Shown here: positions 34,838 through 41,960 of the stretch, one piece after another
Layout: every line of letters starts with the position of its first letter
Position numbering within the stretch: the first letter of the stretch is position 1
Notes under the pieces: model-generated
The model's input: only the letters and a program-made list of their open reading frames with translations
What the model was told of the DNA's origin: nothing
Database searches by the model: none
NCBI RefSeq assembly: GCF_019345465.1
Contig: NZ_JAHKRC010000007.1
Location: forward strand, 1-64,000
Length of the DNA stretch: 64,000 nucleotides
Origin: Pseudomonas sp. NKUCC02_KPG
Lineage (GTDB): Bacteria; Pseudomonadota; Gammaproteobacteria; Pseudomonadales; Pseudomonadaceae
Direction of reading: 5' to 3'
Translations under genes and position numbers: made by a program

Positions 34838-36394
34838 TCAACGGCTGCCATTCCACACCTTGCCCAGCCGCTCCAGCGCCGCCTTGATCTCCACTTCGGG
34901 CACCGCTGCAAACCCCAGCACCAGCCCCGCTCTTTTATCCACAGGCTCAATCGAGTCTTGCTGCCAATAACTGCTTAACCCGTTGATTTCCACGCCGGCC
35001 GTTTTGGCCTGCGCCAACAGTGCCTGCTCCCGCGCAAAGCTCGTCACCGGCACGGCAACATGCAACCCCGCAGCGATGGTCGGCATCGGCCCCACCCCGT
35101 CCAGCGCATGGGGCCAATTGGCCAGCAACACATCCCGTCGACTCAAGGCCGCACGACGCATCCGCCGGATGTGCCGCTGAAAATGCCCCGCCGCCATAAA
35201 CTCAGCCATGACCGCCTGGGTGCTGACTTCCGAATGGCGCATATCGAGGGATCGGCGCCGGGCAAATGGCTCGGTCAAGCCTTTGGGAAGCACCAGGTAC
35301 CCCAGGCGCAATGCCGGAAAGGCCACCTTGCCGAACGTGCCGACATAAATCACCCGACCACTACGGTCCAAAGCCGCCAACGGGGCCAGCGGCGCACCGC
35401 TGTAACGGTATTCGCCATCGTAGTCGTCCTCGACAATCCAGCCCTGGGTGCGCTCAGCCCAGGCCAACAGTTCCAAACGCCGGGCCAGGCTCAGGGTCAC
35501 ACCGCTCGGGTACTGGTGAGAGGGCGTCACGTAGGCCAGCCGACAGTTACTCAAGTATGCCAGTGCCGAACAATCCATACCGTCCTCATCCACCGCTACA
35601 CCCTGCACATGAGCCCCGGCAATCGCGAACGCATAGGCTGCTGCGCGATAGCCCGGATTCTCCACAGCCACCCCCTCGCCCGGCTCCACCAGCAGCTGTG
35701 CACAAAGGCTAATCCCCTGCTGCGCACCACTAGTGATCAAAATTTGATCACTGGTGCACGATAAACCCCGCGAAGTGCGCAAATACGCCGCAATAAGTCC
35801 ACGCAAGCGTTCATCACCAGCCGGATCGCCGTAACACAGTTGCTGCAAGTCTGGCTTACGCCAAAAAGCCGCCTGCAGCTTGCTCCATACCTCGAAAGGG
35901 AATAAGTCAAACGCCGGTACCCCCACTCGAAATGCACGAGGAACTCCACTGGGAGGCAGGTCAAGGGCATGCTTTGCGACCCGGCTCAAAGCAGTGCTGT
36001 GGATAACTTTACTGGATGTAATTACAGGTAATTCAGCCTGTTTTGTGGATAACTCTGGGGATAAGTCTGTTGAAAACCCTGTGGATAAGTTGGTGGACAA
36101 CTTTTTTATCGGCAGCGCTTTTTCAGGCAGTTTTGCGACATAAGTGCCATCACCCACTCGCCCCTCAATAAACCCCTCGGCATACAACTGGTCATAGGCC
36201 CGCACCACGCTATTACGGGAAATACCAAGAGCAGTGGCCAGGTCACGGCTGGCCGGCAACCGCGCACCGCCACTCAACCGACCATCGAGCACGCGCTGGC
36301 GCAATGCCTGATACAGCTGACGGCTCAGGCCTTTTTTCGGATCAAGCTCGATTCCGGCTGGGTTGAAGGCGATGGAAAGCGCTGAATCCGACAT
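34838..36394 (-). CDS. MocR-type regulator (GntR wHTH fused to a PLP aminotransferase-like domain)
   Basis: A 518-aa fusion. Residues 18-85 are a GntR winged helix (LSRQLYQALRQRVLDGRLSG, then RDLATALGISRNSVVRAYDQL). Residues about 165-510 form a fold-type I aminotransferase domain with the PLP-lysine region VGTFGKVAFPALRLGYLV and VEDDYDGEYRYSG. Its linker (about 98-117) contains five tandem LSTx-type repeats encoded by a 12-bp DNA repeat. It is divergent from the PaiB-like gene, its most likely target. Effectors in this family are often PLP adducts of amino acids; the one here is unknown. Confidence 0.9.
   Translation of the reverse strand: MSDSALSIAFNPAGIELDPKKGLSRQLYQALRQRVLDGRLSGGARLPASRDLATALGISRNSVVRAYDQLYAEGFIEGRVGDGTYVAKLPEKALPIKKLSTNLSTGFSTDLSPELSTKQAELPVITSSKVIHSTALSRVAKHALDLPPSGVPRAFRVGVPAFDLFPFEVWSKLQAAFWRKPDLQQLCYGDPAGDERLRGLIAAYLRTSRGLSCTSDQILITSGAQQGISLCAQLLVEPGEGVAVENPGYRAAAYAFAIAGAHVQGVAVDEDGMDCSALAYLSNCRLAYVTPSHQYPSGVTLSLARRLELLAWAERTQGWIVEDDYDGEYRYSGAPLAPLAALDRSGRVIYVGTFGKVAFPALRLGYLVLPKGLTEPFARRRSLDMRHSEVSTQAVMAEFMAAGHFQRHIRRMRRAALSRRDVLLANWPHALDGVGPMPTIAAGLHVAVPVTSFAREQALLAQAKTAGVEINGLSSYWQQDSIEPVDKRAGLVLGFAAVPEVEIKAALERLGKVWNGSR
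35998..36100 (-). repeat. Five tandem 12-bp repeats with DnaA-box cores inside the MocR gene
   Basis: On the minus strand, 36100 to 36041 consists of five 12-bp units: TTGTCCACCAAC, TTATCCACAGGG, TTTTCAACAGAC, TTATCCCCAGAG and TTATCCACAAAA. Units 2 and 5 contain the perfect DnaA box TTATCCACA, and unit 4 has it with one mismatch. A further perfect box, in the same orientation, lies at 35998-36006. The units encode LSTN-LSTG-FSTD-LSPE-LSTK in the interdomain linker and use TTA for Leu, the rarest Leu codon in such genomes. DnaA binding is inference. Confidence 0.7.
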
Positions 36395-36483
36395 GAATTG
36401 GACCTATGAAAATGACCATTAATGGCTCTTACAACAAACCAATAGCCTGCCTAGGATGAGGCCATTCGCCAAGGATAATTTCT

Positions 36484-37113
36484 ATGTACGTTCCCCGCGC
36501 CTTCGCAGTAGATGACATCCCAATGTTGCATCAACAGATGCTGGCCACGCCCTTGCCCGTGCTGGTCACTCACGCCAGCCAAGGCATGATCGCCAGTCAT
36601 GTGCCTTTGCTGCTGAACCCGGATGAAGGCGCCTGCGGCACCCTGTATGGCCATCTTGCCCGCGCCAATCCCCACGGCAAGGCCCTGGCTGAAGGGACCG
36701 AAACCCTGGTGATTTTCTCCGGAGAACAGGCCTACATCAGCCCGTCTTTTTATCCCGGCAAGGCCGAACACGGTAAAGCCGTGCCCACCTGGAACTACCT
36801 CGCCGTTCACGCTTATGGCACAGCAGAAGTCTTCGAGGATGCCGAGCGTTTACTGGCGCTGGTCAGCCGCTTGAGCAGCAAACACGAAGCCGGTCGATCC
36901 CAACCCTGGTCGGTCAGCGATGCGCCAGCGGACTACATCGACAGCATGCTCAAGGCCATTGTGGGTTTTCGCCTGCCCATCACCCGCCTGGACGGCAAAC
37001 GCAAACTCAGCCAGAACCGCGACGCCGCTGACCAGGCGGGCGTACGCAAGGGACTCCTGGCCAGCAGCAACCCGCAAGACCACGCACTCGCTCACTTAAT
37101 GGCCAAGGAATAG
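36484..37113 (+). CDS. PaiB-like FMN-binding negative transcriptional regulator
   Basis: A 209-aa protein with the split-barrel flavin-binding fold of PaiB: MYVPRAFAVDDIPMLHQQM at the N-terminus, GTLYGHLARANPHGKAL near 57, and SPSFYPGKAEHGKAVPTWNY near 94, followed by a C-terminal GFRLPITRLDGKRKLSQNR. In Bacillus subtilis PaiB partners the polyamine acetyltransferase PaiA; here a GNAT gene follows after five bases. It is divergent from the MocR gene, 89 bp away. Confidence 0.9.
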   Translation: MYVPRAFAVDDIPMLHQQMLATPLPVLVTHASQGMIASHVPLLLNPDEGACGTLYGHLARANPHGKALAEGTETLVIFSGEQAYISPSFYPGKAEHGKAVPTWNYLAVHAYGTAEVFEDAERLLALVSRLSSKHEAGRSQPWSVSDAPADYIDSMLKAIVGFRLPITRLDGKRKLSQNRDAADQAGVRKGLLASSNPQDHALAHLMAKE

Positions 37114-37118
37114 CTCAC

Positions 37119-37565
37119 ATGACTCAAATCCAGATCAAACCCGCAACCACCGCCGATCACGAACAGTGGCTCCCCCTCTGGCAGGCCTACTTGCGCTTCT
37201 ACAACACCGAGCTGTCAGACGAAATCACCCAATCCACCTGGACACGTTTTTTCGATCCGGCTGAGCCGACCTCTCTGGCCCTTGCCTGGCAAGGCGACAA
37301 GGCCGTGGGCATGGTGCAGTGCGTGTATCACCGCACCAACTGGAGCATTAAAAACGCCTGCTACCTTCAAGACCTGTTTGTCAGCCCCCAGGTTCGCGGT
37401 AAAGGGGTAGGTCGCCAACTGATCGAGCACGTCTATGCCGTCGCTCGCGATAAAGACTGTGCCAAAGTCTATTGGATGACTCAGGAAACCAACGCCACGG
37501 CGATCCAGTTGTATGAGCGTATTGCCGAGCGCCCTGGCTTTATCCAGTTTCGCAAAACCTTGTAA
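37119..37565 (+). CDS. GNAT-family N-acetyltransferase
   Basis: A 148-aa acetyltransferase. The acetyl-CoA-binding motif A is LQDLFVSPQVRGKGVGRQLIEHV (Q/RxxGxG/A as VRGKGVG), preceded by the beta-strand AVGMVQCVYH. It starts five bases after the paiB-like gene and is certainly co-transcribed with it. The tandem arrangement makes a small amine or polyamine a plausible acceptor, but motif A alone does not define substrate. Confidence 0.88.
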   Translation: MTQIQIKPATTADHEQWLPLWQAYLRFYNTELSDEITQSTWTRFFDPAEPTSLALAWQGDKAVGMVQCVYHRTNWSIKNACYLQDLFVSPQVRGKGVGRQLIEHVYAVARDKDCAKVYWMTQETNATAIQLYERIAERPGFIQFRKTL

Positions 37566-37582
37566 TAACTAAGGAACGCGCA

Positions 37583-38263
37583 ATGCCCGACTCTCTAGAA
37601 CACTGGCTGGCGGCCAAAACACCCGATACCCGAACCCTTGAAGGGCAATTCATTCGTCTGGAAAAGCTCGACCCGGCACGGCATGGCGATGAACTATGGC
37701 TAGCCTTACAGGGGCCGCAGGCTGATCCCAAGCTTTGGGACTATTTACCCTACGGGCCCTTCAATGAGCGTCCGACGTTTGATACCTGGTTGCAAAGCCA
37801 TGCCGCCAGTCGTGACCCGCATTTTTATACCGTCGTTGATAAGTTGAGTGGCGAGGCACAAGGCTTGATCAGCCTGATGTGCATCGTCCCTGAGCACGGG
37901 CGCATCGAGATCGGCCACGTGACCTTCGGCGCCCCCATGCAGCGCTCGCCAAAGAGTACCGAGGCGGTCTACCTGCTGGCCAAGGAAGCCTTCGCACTGG
38001 GCAACCGACGCCTGGAGTGGAAGTGCAACAACGACAACGCGCGATCAAAGCGTACAGCAGTACGATTAGGGTACACATACGAAGGCGTCTTTCGCCAGCA
38101 TATGGTAGTTAAAGGCAAGAATCGTGATACCACGTGGTACAGCATTATCGGTACGGAATGGCCCTCTATAGCGGCAGGCTTCGAAAAATGGCTGGCACTG
38201 GATAACCAACCAGAAAGCGGCCAGATAAAGACCCTGGAAGAATGCAGAGCATCAACTGTATAA
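37583..38263 (+). CDS. GNAT-family N-acetyltransferase (RimJ/RimL-like)
   Basis: A 226-aa acetyltransferase of the GNAT_3 type. It has the N-terminal segment LEGQFIRLEKLDPARHGDELW, the central IEIGHVTFG strand and the conserved CNNDNARSKRTAVRLGYTYEG motif that packs CoA, and then HMVVKGKNRDTTWYSI. It lies 17 nt after the previous GNAT gene and is the last gene of the three-gene PaiB unit, which ends at a terminator. RimJ-like members acetylate protein N-termini or small amines. Confidence 0.88.
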   Translation: MPDSLEHWLAAKTPDTRTLEGQFIRLEKLDPARHGDELWLALQGPQADPKLWDYLPYGPFNERPTFDTWLQSHAASRDPHFYTVVDKLSGEAQGLISLMCIVPEHGRIEIGHVTFGAPMQRSPKSTEAVYLLAKEAFALGNRRLEWKCNNDNARSKRTAVRLGYTYEGVFRQHMVVKGKNRDTTWYSIIGTEWPSIAAGFEKWLALDNQPESGQIKTLEECRASTV

Positions 38264-38276
38264 AATTTGATCAATG

Positions 38277-38306
38277 CGCCCAACAAGGACTGTTGGGCGT
38301 TTTTGT
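38277..38306 (+). terminator. Rho-independent terminator of the PaiB-GNAT-GNAT unit
   Basis: CGCCCAACA (38277-38285) pairs with TGTTGGGCG (38291-38299), loop AGGAC, followed by TTTTTG. Confidence 0.92.
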
Positions 38307-38318
38307 TACAGAAAGGGA

Positions 38319-38594
38319 TTAGAATTTTCGCGGTAAGCGGACCACACCCATTTGCAGACCAAAGGGCTTGAAGACTGCATTCAGGGATTTAAGCGTCGGA
38401 TTGCCTTCGCCGTGCTCGATTTGAATCAAGGTACGGACCGAAATTTTGCACATGCGGGCAAACTGGGTTTGCTGCAATCCGGTCACATCAACCCGAAAGC
38501 GCTTTACCGCCTCACCCAGTGCGATTTTGCCCTGAGCAAGATCAGCCTCAATACTTTCGATCATCAACTGGCGCGCATCAATAGTCAGGGTCAT
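38319..38594 (-). CDS. HipB-like antitoxin, Xre-type HTH (second gene of module)
   Basis: A 91-aa protein whose C-terminal half is a Cro/CI-type HTH (TQFARMCKISVRTLIQIEHGEGNPTLKSLNAVFKPFG). The N-terminal part is helical. The start ATG at 38594 overlaps the stop of hipA (ATGA). A GTG four codons earlier is possible. Being encoded after the kinase toxin reverses the usual hipB-hipA order. It presumably neutralises HipA and binds the palindromic operators upstream of the pair. Confidence 0.85.
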   Translation of the reverse strand: MTLTIDARQLMIESIEADLAQGKIALGEAVKRFRVDVTGLQQTQFARMCKISVRTLIQIEHGEGNPTLKSLNAVFKPFGLQMGVVRLPRKF

Positions 38595-39916
38595 TTCAAG
38601 CCCCACTCGCGCAAGCGCTGGTCGAGGTTTTTAAGCGCGATTTGTGGATGGTTCATCGTCAGCTCCGGTAGCCCTTCAGCACTTAACAAATCAGGCAGGG
38701 CCCGTAGCGGCTCGACATCAGCGCGTAAGCGCTGATACGCCATATCCGGATCAATAATCGAGCTCAGCGACTCACAGGCACCTCGCCAATCAATTTGCCC
38801 CGCACGCTCTACCTCCCGCGACCACTTGGTTGTACGCGTAATACCTTCACCATCCATCACCATGGGCGCCAGGTCATAGACAGGCGCCAGGCGAAATGAA
38901 TCAACACCTCGAATAATCGCGGTGTTGCGGCCATGGTTATCACTGTTGCCAAGGATTTTGTTCAGCAGATCGCGGCGCAAGTATTCAGCCACCAGATCAG
39001 GGATCTGATCCTGCTGGCCAGCATGCTTCCAAAGCGCTGCCAACCGCTCAAGCACTTCGACGTGAGCCATGTCGCTGCCGGGCTCAGTGACCTGGGCAAG
39101 AGAATAGACAGACTCCACAGCAAGCCTCTCGACGCCTTGCCCAGTGACCTTGCGGTCAAAGCGCTGCATCCACAGGCTCGGCTTTCGCCCTTCTTCCAGC
39201 GCCAGCCCTTGAGCTGGAACAGTTTCAATACCCAATGCCTGCAAGGCTTTGTAGTACATGAATTCGCTGCGCAAAATGTCGCAGTCCAGCTCCAACCCCT
39301 TGTTGCGAGCAAACTTGATGAACCAATGCTGCCTGACGTCAGGGTCCGCCAGGGTAGCGTCGGGATACAACAAGCCATCCGCGCCTTCAGACATCAACAG
39401 TTTGGGCGCTTCGCCACCCGCCCCTGTTGCGCCGCCAATCGCAGCCCCCTGCTCGTGGGCGTACTCAAGAAAGCTGTTGTCACGATCGATCACGTCCTGG
39501 CGAGAGAAGCCCAGCACCGCATGGGAATCAAGCCGCTCAAACGACTCTTTAATCCGCAGATGGCCTATCGGCGCAGGCGTGCTGCGGCCAAGCAAAAACA
39601 AATCAATGCTCAAGTCCTCAGGTTTTTCCCGCCCTATTTGCTTGATCAGGATCTTCTTCGCAGCCCCGGCCGGGGCAATGTCGTGCAGGAAGGCGGGAGC
39701 CTTTTTCAGAATGTGCGTATCCCACTCAACGGGCACACAAGCACTCACCGAGCAAAGAAAGGGGCTTTCAATGGCCTCCAGGTTTTGCATTAGGTACTTC
39801 TGCTTGTAGCCAAAGCGGCAAGGACCATCGAGCCCTTTATTCGGCTCAGAAAAAGCCAGCGTCATCGCGTCCTGCCACTGACCGGCACGGTAGAGCTGAA
39901 GGGTTAGCTGAAACAT
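38591..39916 (-). CDS. HipA-like serine/threonine kinase toxin (first gene of module)
   Basis: A 441-aa HipA-family kinase. Visible kinase features are the Gly-rich AIGGATGAGGEAPKLLM loop (near 158-174), the ATP-contacting Lys in HWFIKFARN, the catalytic GNSDNHGRNTAI (Asp and Asn of the HRD-equivalent), and APVYDLAPMV (DFG-equivalent). No truncation is apparent. In other systems HipA phosphorylates glutamyl-tRNA synthetase and induces persistence. The N-terminal region differs from E. coli HipA, so the target may too. It is read first, ahead of its antitoxin. Confidence 0.88.
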   Translation of the reverse strand: MFQLTLQLYRAGQWQDAMTLAFSEPNKGLDGPCRFGYKQKYLMQNLEAIESPFLCSVSACVPVEWDTHILKKAPAFLHDIAPAGAAKKILIKQIGREKPEDLSIDLFLLGRSTPAPIGHLRIKESFERLDSHAVLGFSRQDVIDRDNSFLEYAHEQGAAIGGATGAGGEAPKLLMSEGADGLLYPDATLADPDVRQHWFIKFARNKGLELDCDILRSEFMYYKALQALGIETVPAQGLALEEGRKPSLWMQRFDRKVTGQGVERLAVESVYSLAQVTEPGSDMAHVEVLERLAALWKHAGQQDQIPDLVAEYLRRDLLNKILGNSDNHGRNTAIIRGVDSFRLAPVYDLAPMVMDGEGITRTTKWSREVERAGQIDWRGACESLSSIIDPDMAYQRLRADVEPLRALPDLLSAEGLPELTMNHPQIALKNLDQRLREWGLK

Positions 39917-39965
39917 GCTCGCACCCGCAATTCAATGCATATCAAACAGTCGAATAAACCATTAC

Positions 39966-40065
39966 CTGCAATATAGTGCAGTTGTGGTTATTTTTCTCGC
40001 CCAGAAAATGCATTTTAATGCAGATAAAGGCGATTTCCGAATCACCCGTCTGCATTAAAATACAG
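39966..40065. promoter_or_regulatory. Three evenly spaced 16-bp palindromic operators upstream of hipA-hipB
   Basis: The three sites are CTGCAATATAGTGCAG (39966-39981), ATGCATTTTAATGCAG (40008-40023) and CTGCATTAAAATACAG (40050-40065). All share CTGCAT-type arms around an AT centre. Each start is exactly 42 bp from the next, four turns of B-DNA, so all three face the same side of the helix. Nothing else is encoded here, and the nearest gene start is hipA at 39916. Binding by HipB is inferred from position and family behaviour. Confidence 0.75.
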
Positions 40066-40082
40066 ATACAAAAAGCCAGTCG

Positions 40083-40108
40083 AAAAAAAAGGGGAGCACA
40101 TGCTCCCC
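40083..40108 (-). terminator. Rho-independent terminator of the pyruvate carboxylase genes
   Basis: On the minus strand GGGGAGCA pairs with TGCTCCCC (loop TG) and is followed by eight T residues. It ends transcription about 35 nt after the pycB stop codon and insulates the hip operators. Confidence 0.92.
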
Positions 40109-40140
40109 CGAGGTTTAAAGCGTTTGTATCAAAGGCGGTA

Positions 40141-41949
40141 TCAGGCTTCGATTTCGATCAGAATTTCGCCCGGGTTAACGCGGTCGCCCTTGATGACATG
40201 GATGGTGACGATTTTACCCGCGATGGCGGCCTGAACTTCGGTCTCCATTTTCATCGCTTCGGTGATCAGTACTGACTGGCCAGCCTTGACGACGTCGCCT
40301 ACGGCAACCAGTACATCAACGATGTTGCCCGGCATTGCAGTGCTGACGTGGCCCGGCTCGCTCGCTTGCTTGCGCTTGCTCGAAGTGCCACCCACAAATT
40401 CGTTAAGCGGCTCGAACACCACCTCTTCCGGCATACCGTCGATGGACAGGTAGAAGTGACGCTTGCCTTCTGCCTTGACGCCTACACCGGTGATGTCTAC
40501 GCGATAGCTTTCGCCGTGTACGTCGATCACGAATTCGGTCGGTACACCCTCACCGCTCGCCTTGGTAACACCGCCAGCTTCAGGAATCGGCAGCAATACT
40601 TCCGGGGCCAGGGTGCCTGCAGCACGCTCTTCGAGGAATTTGCGGCCGATGTCCGGGAACATGGCGAAGGTCAGTACGTCTTCTTCCGACTTGGCCAAAG
40701 CACCAATCTCAGCACGCAACTTGACCATTTCTGGCTTGAGCAGGTCAGCAGGACGTACGTCGATCAGCTCTTCGTTACCAATGGCCTGACGACGCAGTTG
40801 CTCGTTGATCTCGCCTGGCGCCTTGCCGTAGCCGCCTTGCAGGTAGAGCTTCACTTCGTTGGTGATGGTTTTGTAACGCTCGCCAGCCAGTACGTTGAAA
40901 AACGCCTGGGTGCCGACGATTTGCGACGTCGGTGTCACCAGCGGCGGGAAGCCCAGGTCTTCACGTACACGCGGGATCTCGGCCAGCACTTCGCTCATGC
41001 GGTTCAGGGCGCCCTGTTCCTTGAGCTGGTTGGCAAGGTTGGAAATCATCCCGCCCGGTACCTGGTTCACTTGAACACGGGTGTCGACTGCGGTGAATTC
41101 GCTTTCAAACTGGTGGTACTTCTTACGCACGGCATAGAAGTACAGACCAATTTCCTGCAACAGCGACAGGTCAAGACCGGTGTCGTATTCGCTGCCTTTG
41201 AGGGCCGCTACCATCGACTCGGTGCCCGGATGGCTGGTGCCCCACGCGAAGCTGGAGATCGCAGTGTCGATATGGTCGGCACCGTTTTCTATCGCCTTGA
41301 GCTGGCACATGGAAGCCAGACCGGCGGTGTCATGGGAATGAATAAAGATCGGCAGGCTGATTTCAGCCTTCAACGCCTTGACCAGTTCGCCAGTGGCAAA
41401 CGGGGTCAACAGGCCAGCCATGTCCTTGATTGCCACCGAGTCGCAACCCATGGCCTCCATCTGCTTGGCTTGGGCCACAAACGCTTCAGTGGTATGCACC
41501 GGGCTGGTGGTGTAGGCGATGGTGCCCTGAGCGTGCTTGCCAGCAGCCTTGACCGCCTCGATGGCGACGCGCAGGTTACGGACGTCGTTCATGGCATCGA
41601 AAATACGGAACACGTCGATACCGTTGACAGCCGCCTTGGCGACGAAGGCTTTGACCACGTCATCGCTGTAGTGGCGATAGCCCAACAGGTTTTGACCACG
41701 CAACAGCATTTGCAGGCGAGTGTTAGGCAAGGCGGCACGCAGCTGGCGCAGACGCTCCCACGGATCTTCCTTGAGGAAGCGTACGCAAGCGTCAAAGGTG
41801 GCGCCGCCCCAGACTTCCAGCGACCAGTAGCCGACTTTGTCGAGCTTGTCGCAGATTGGCAGCATGTCTTCAGTGCGCATGCGGGTTGCCAGCAGCGACT
41901 GGTGGGCGTCACGCAGGATGGTGTCAGTTACAAAGATCTTCTTGGACAT
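40141..41949 (-). CDS. pycB: Pyruvate carboxylase subunit B (oxaloacetate decarboxylase alpha-like)
   Basis: A 602-aa carboxyltransferase plus biotin-carrier subunit. The DRE-TIM barrel starts with VTDTILRDAHQSLLATRMRT and includes the metal/active-site Lys region CDSVAIKDMAGLL. The C-terminal 75 residues are the biotinyl domain, with the biotin Lys at 567 in EAMKMET. It transfers CO2 from biotin to pyruvate to form oxaloacetate. The name oadA is also used for this protein, but the paired PycA shows it is a carboxylase. The ATG at 41949 has GAGGA upstream; a GTG five codons earlier is less likely. Confidence 0.94.
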   Translation of the reverse strand: MSKKIFVTDTILRDAHQSLLATRMRTEDMLPICDKLDKVGYWSLEVWGGATFDACVRFLKEDPWERLRQLRAALPNTRLQMLLRGQNLLGYRHYSDDVVKAFVAKAAVNGIDVFRIFDAMNDVRNLRVAIEAVKAAGKHAQGTIAYTTSPVHTTEAFVAQAKQMEAMGCDSVAIKDMAGLLTPFATGELVKALKAEISLPIFIHSHDTAGLASMCQLKAIENGADHIDTAISSFAWGTSHPGTESMVAALKGSEYDTGLDLSLLQEIGLYFYAVRKKYHQFESEFTAVDTRVQVNQVPGGMISNLANQLKEQGALNRMSEVLAEIPRVREDLGFPPLVTPTSQIVGTQAFFNVLAGERYKTITNEVKLYLQGGYGKAPGEINEQLRRQAIGNEELIDVRPADLLKPEMVKLRAEIGALAKSEEDVLTFAMFPDIGRKFLEERAAGTLAPEVLLPIPEAGGVTKASGEGVPTEFVIDVHGESYRVDITGVGVKAEGKRHFYLSIDGMPEEVVFEPLNEFVGGTSSKRKQASEPGHVSTAMPGNIVDVLVAVGDVVKAGQSVLITEAMKMETEVQAAIAGKIVTIHVIKGDRVNPGEILIEIEA

Positions 41950-41960
41950 GAAAATTTTCC

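Noticed and set aside
38319..39916. Genomic island or prophage around hipA-hipB
   Set aside because: No integrase, tRNA, direct repeats or marked base-composition shift is visible; flanking genes are ordinary chromosomal ones.
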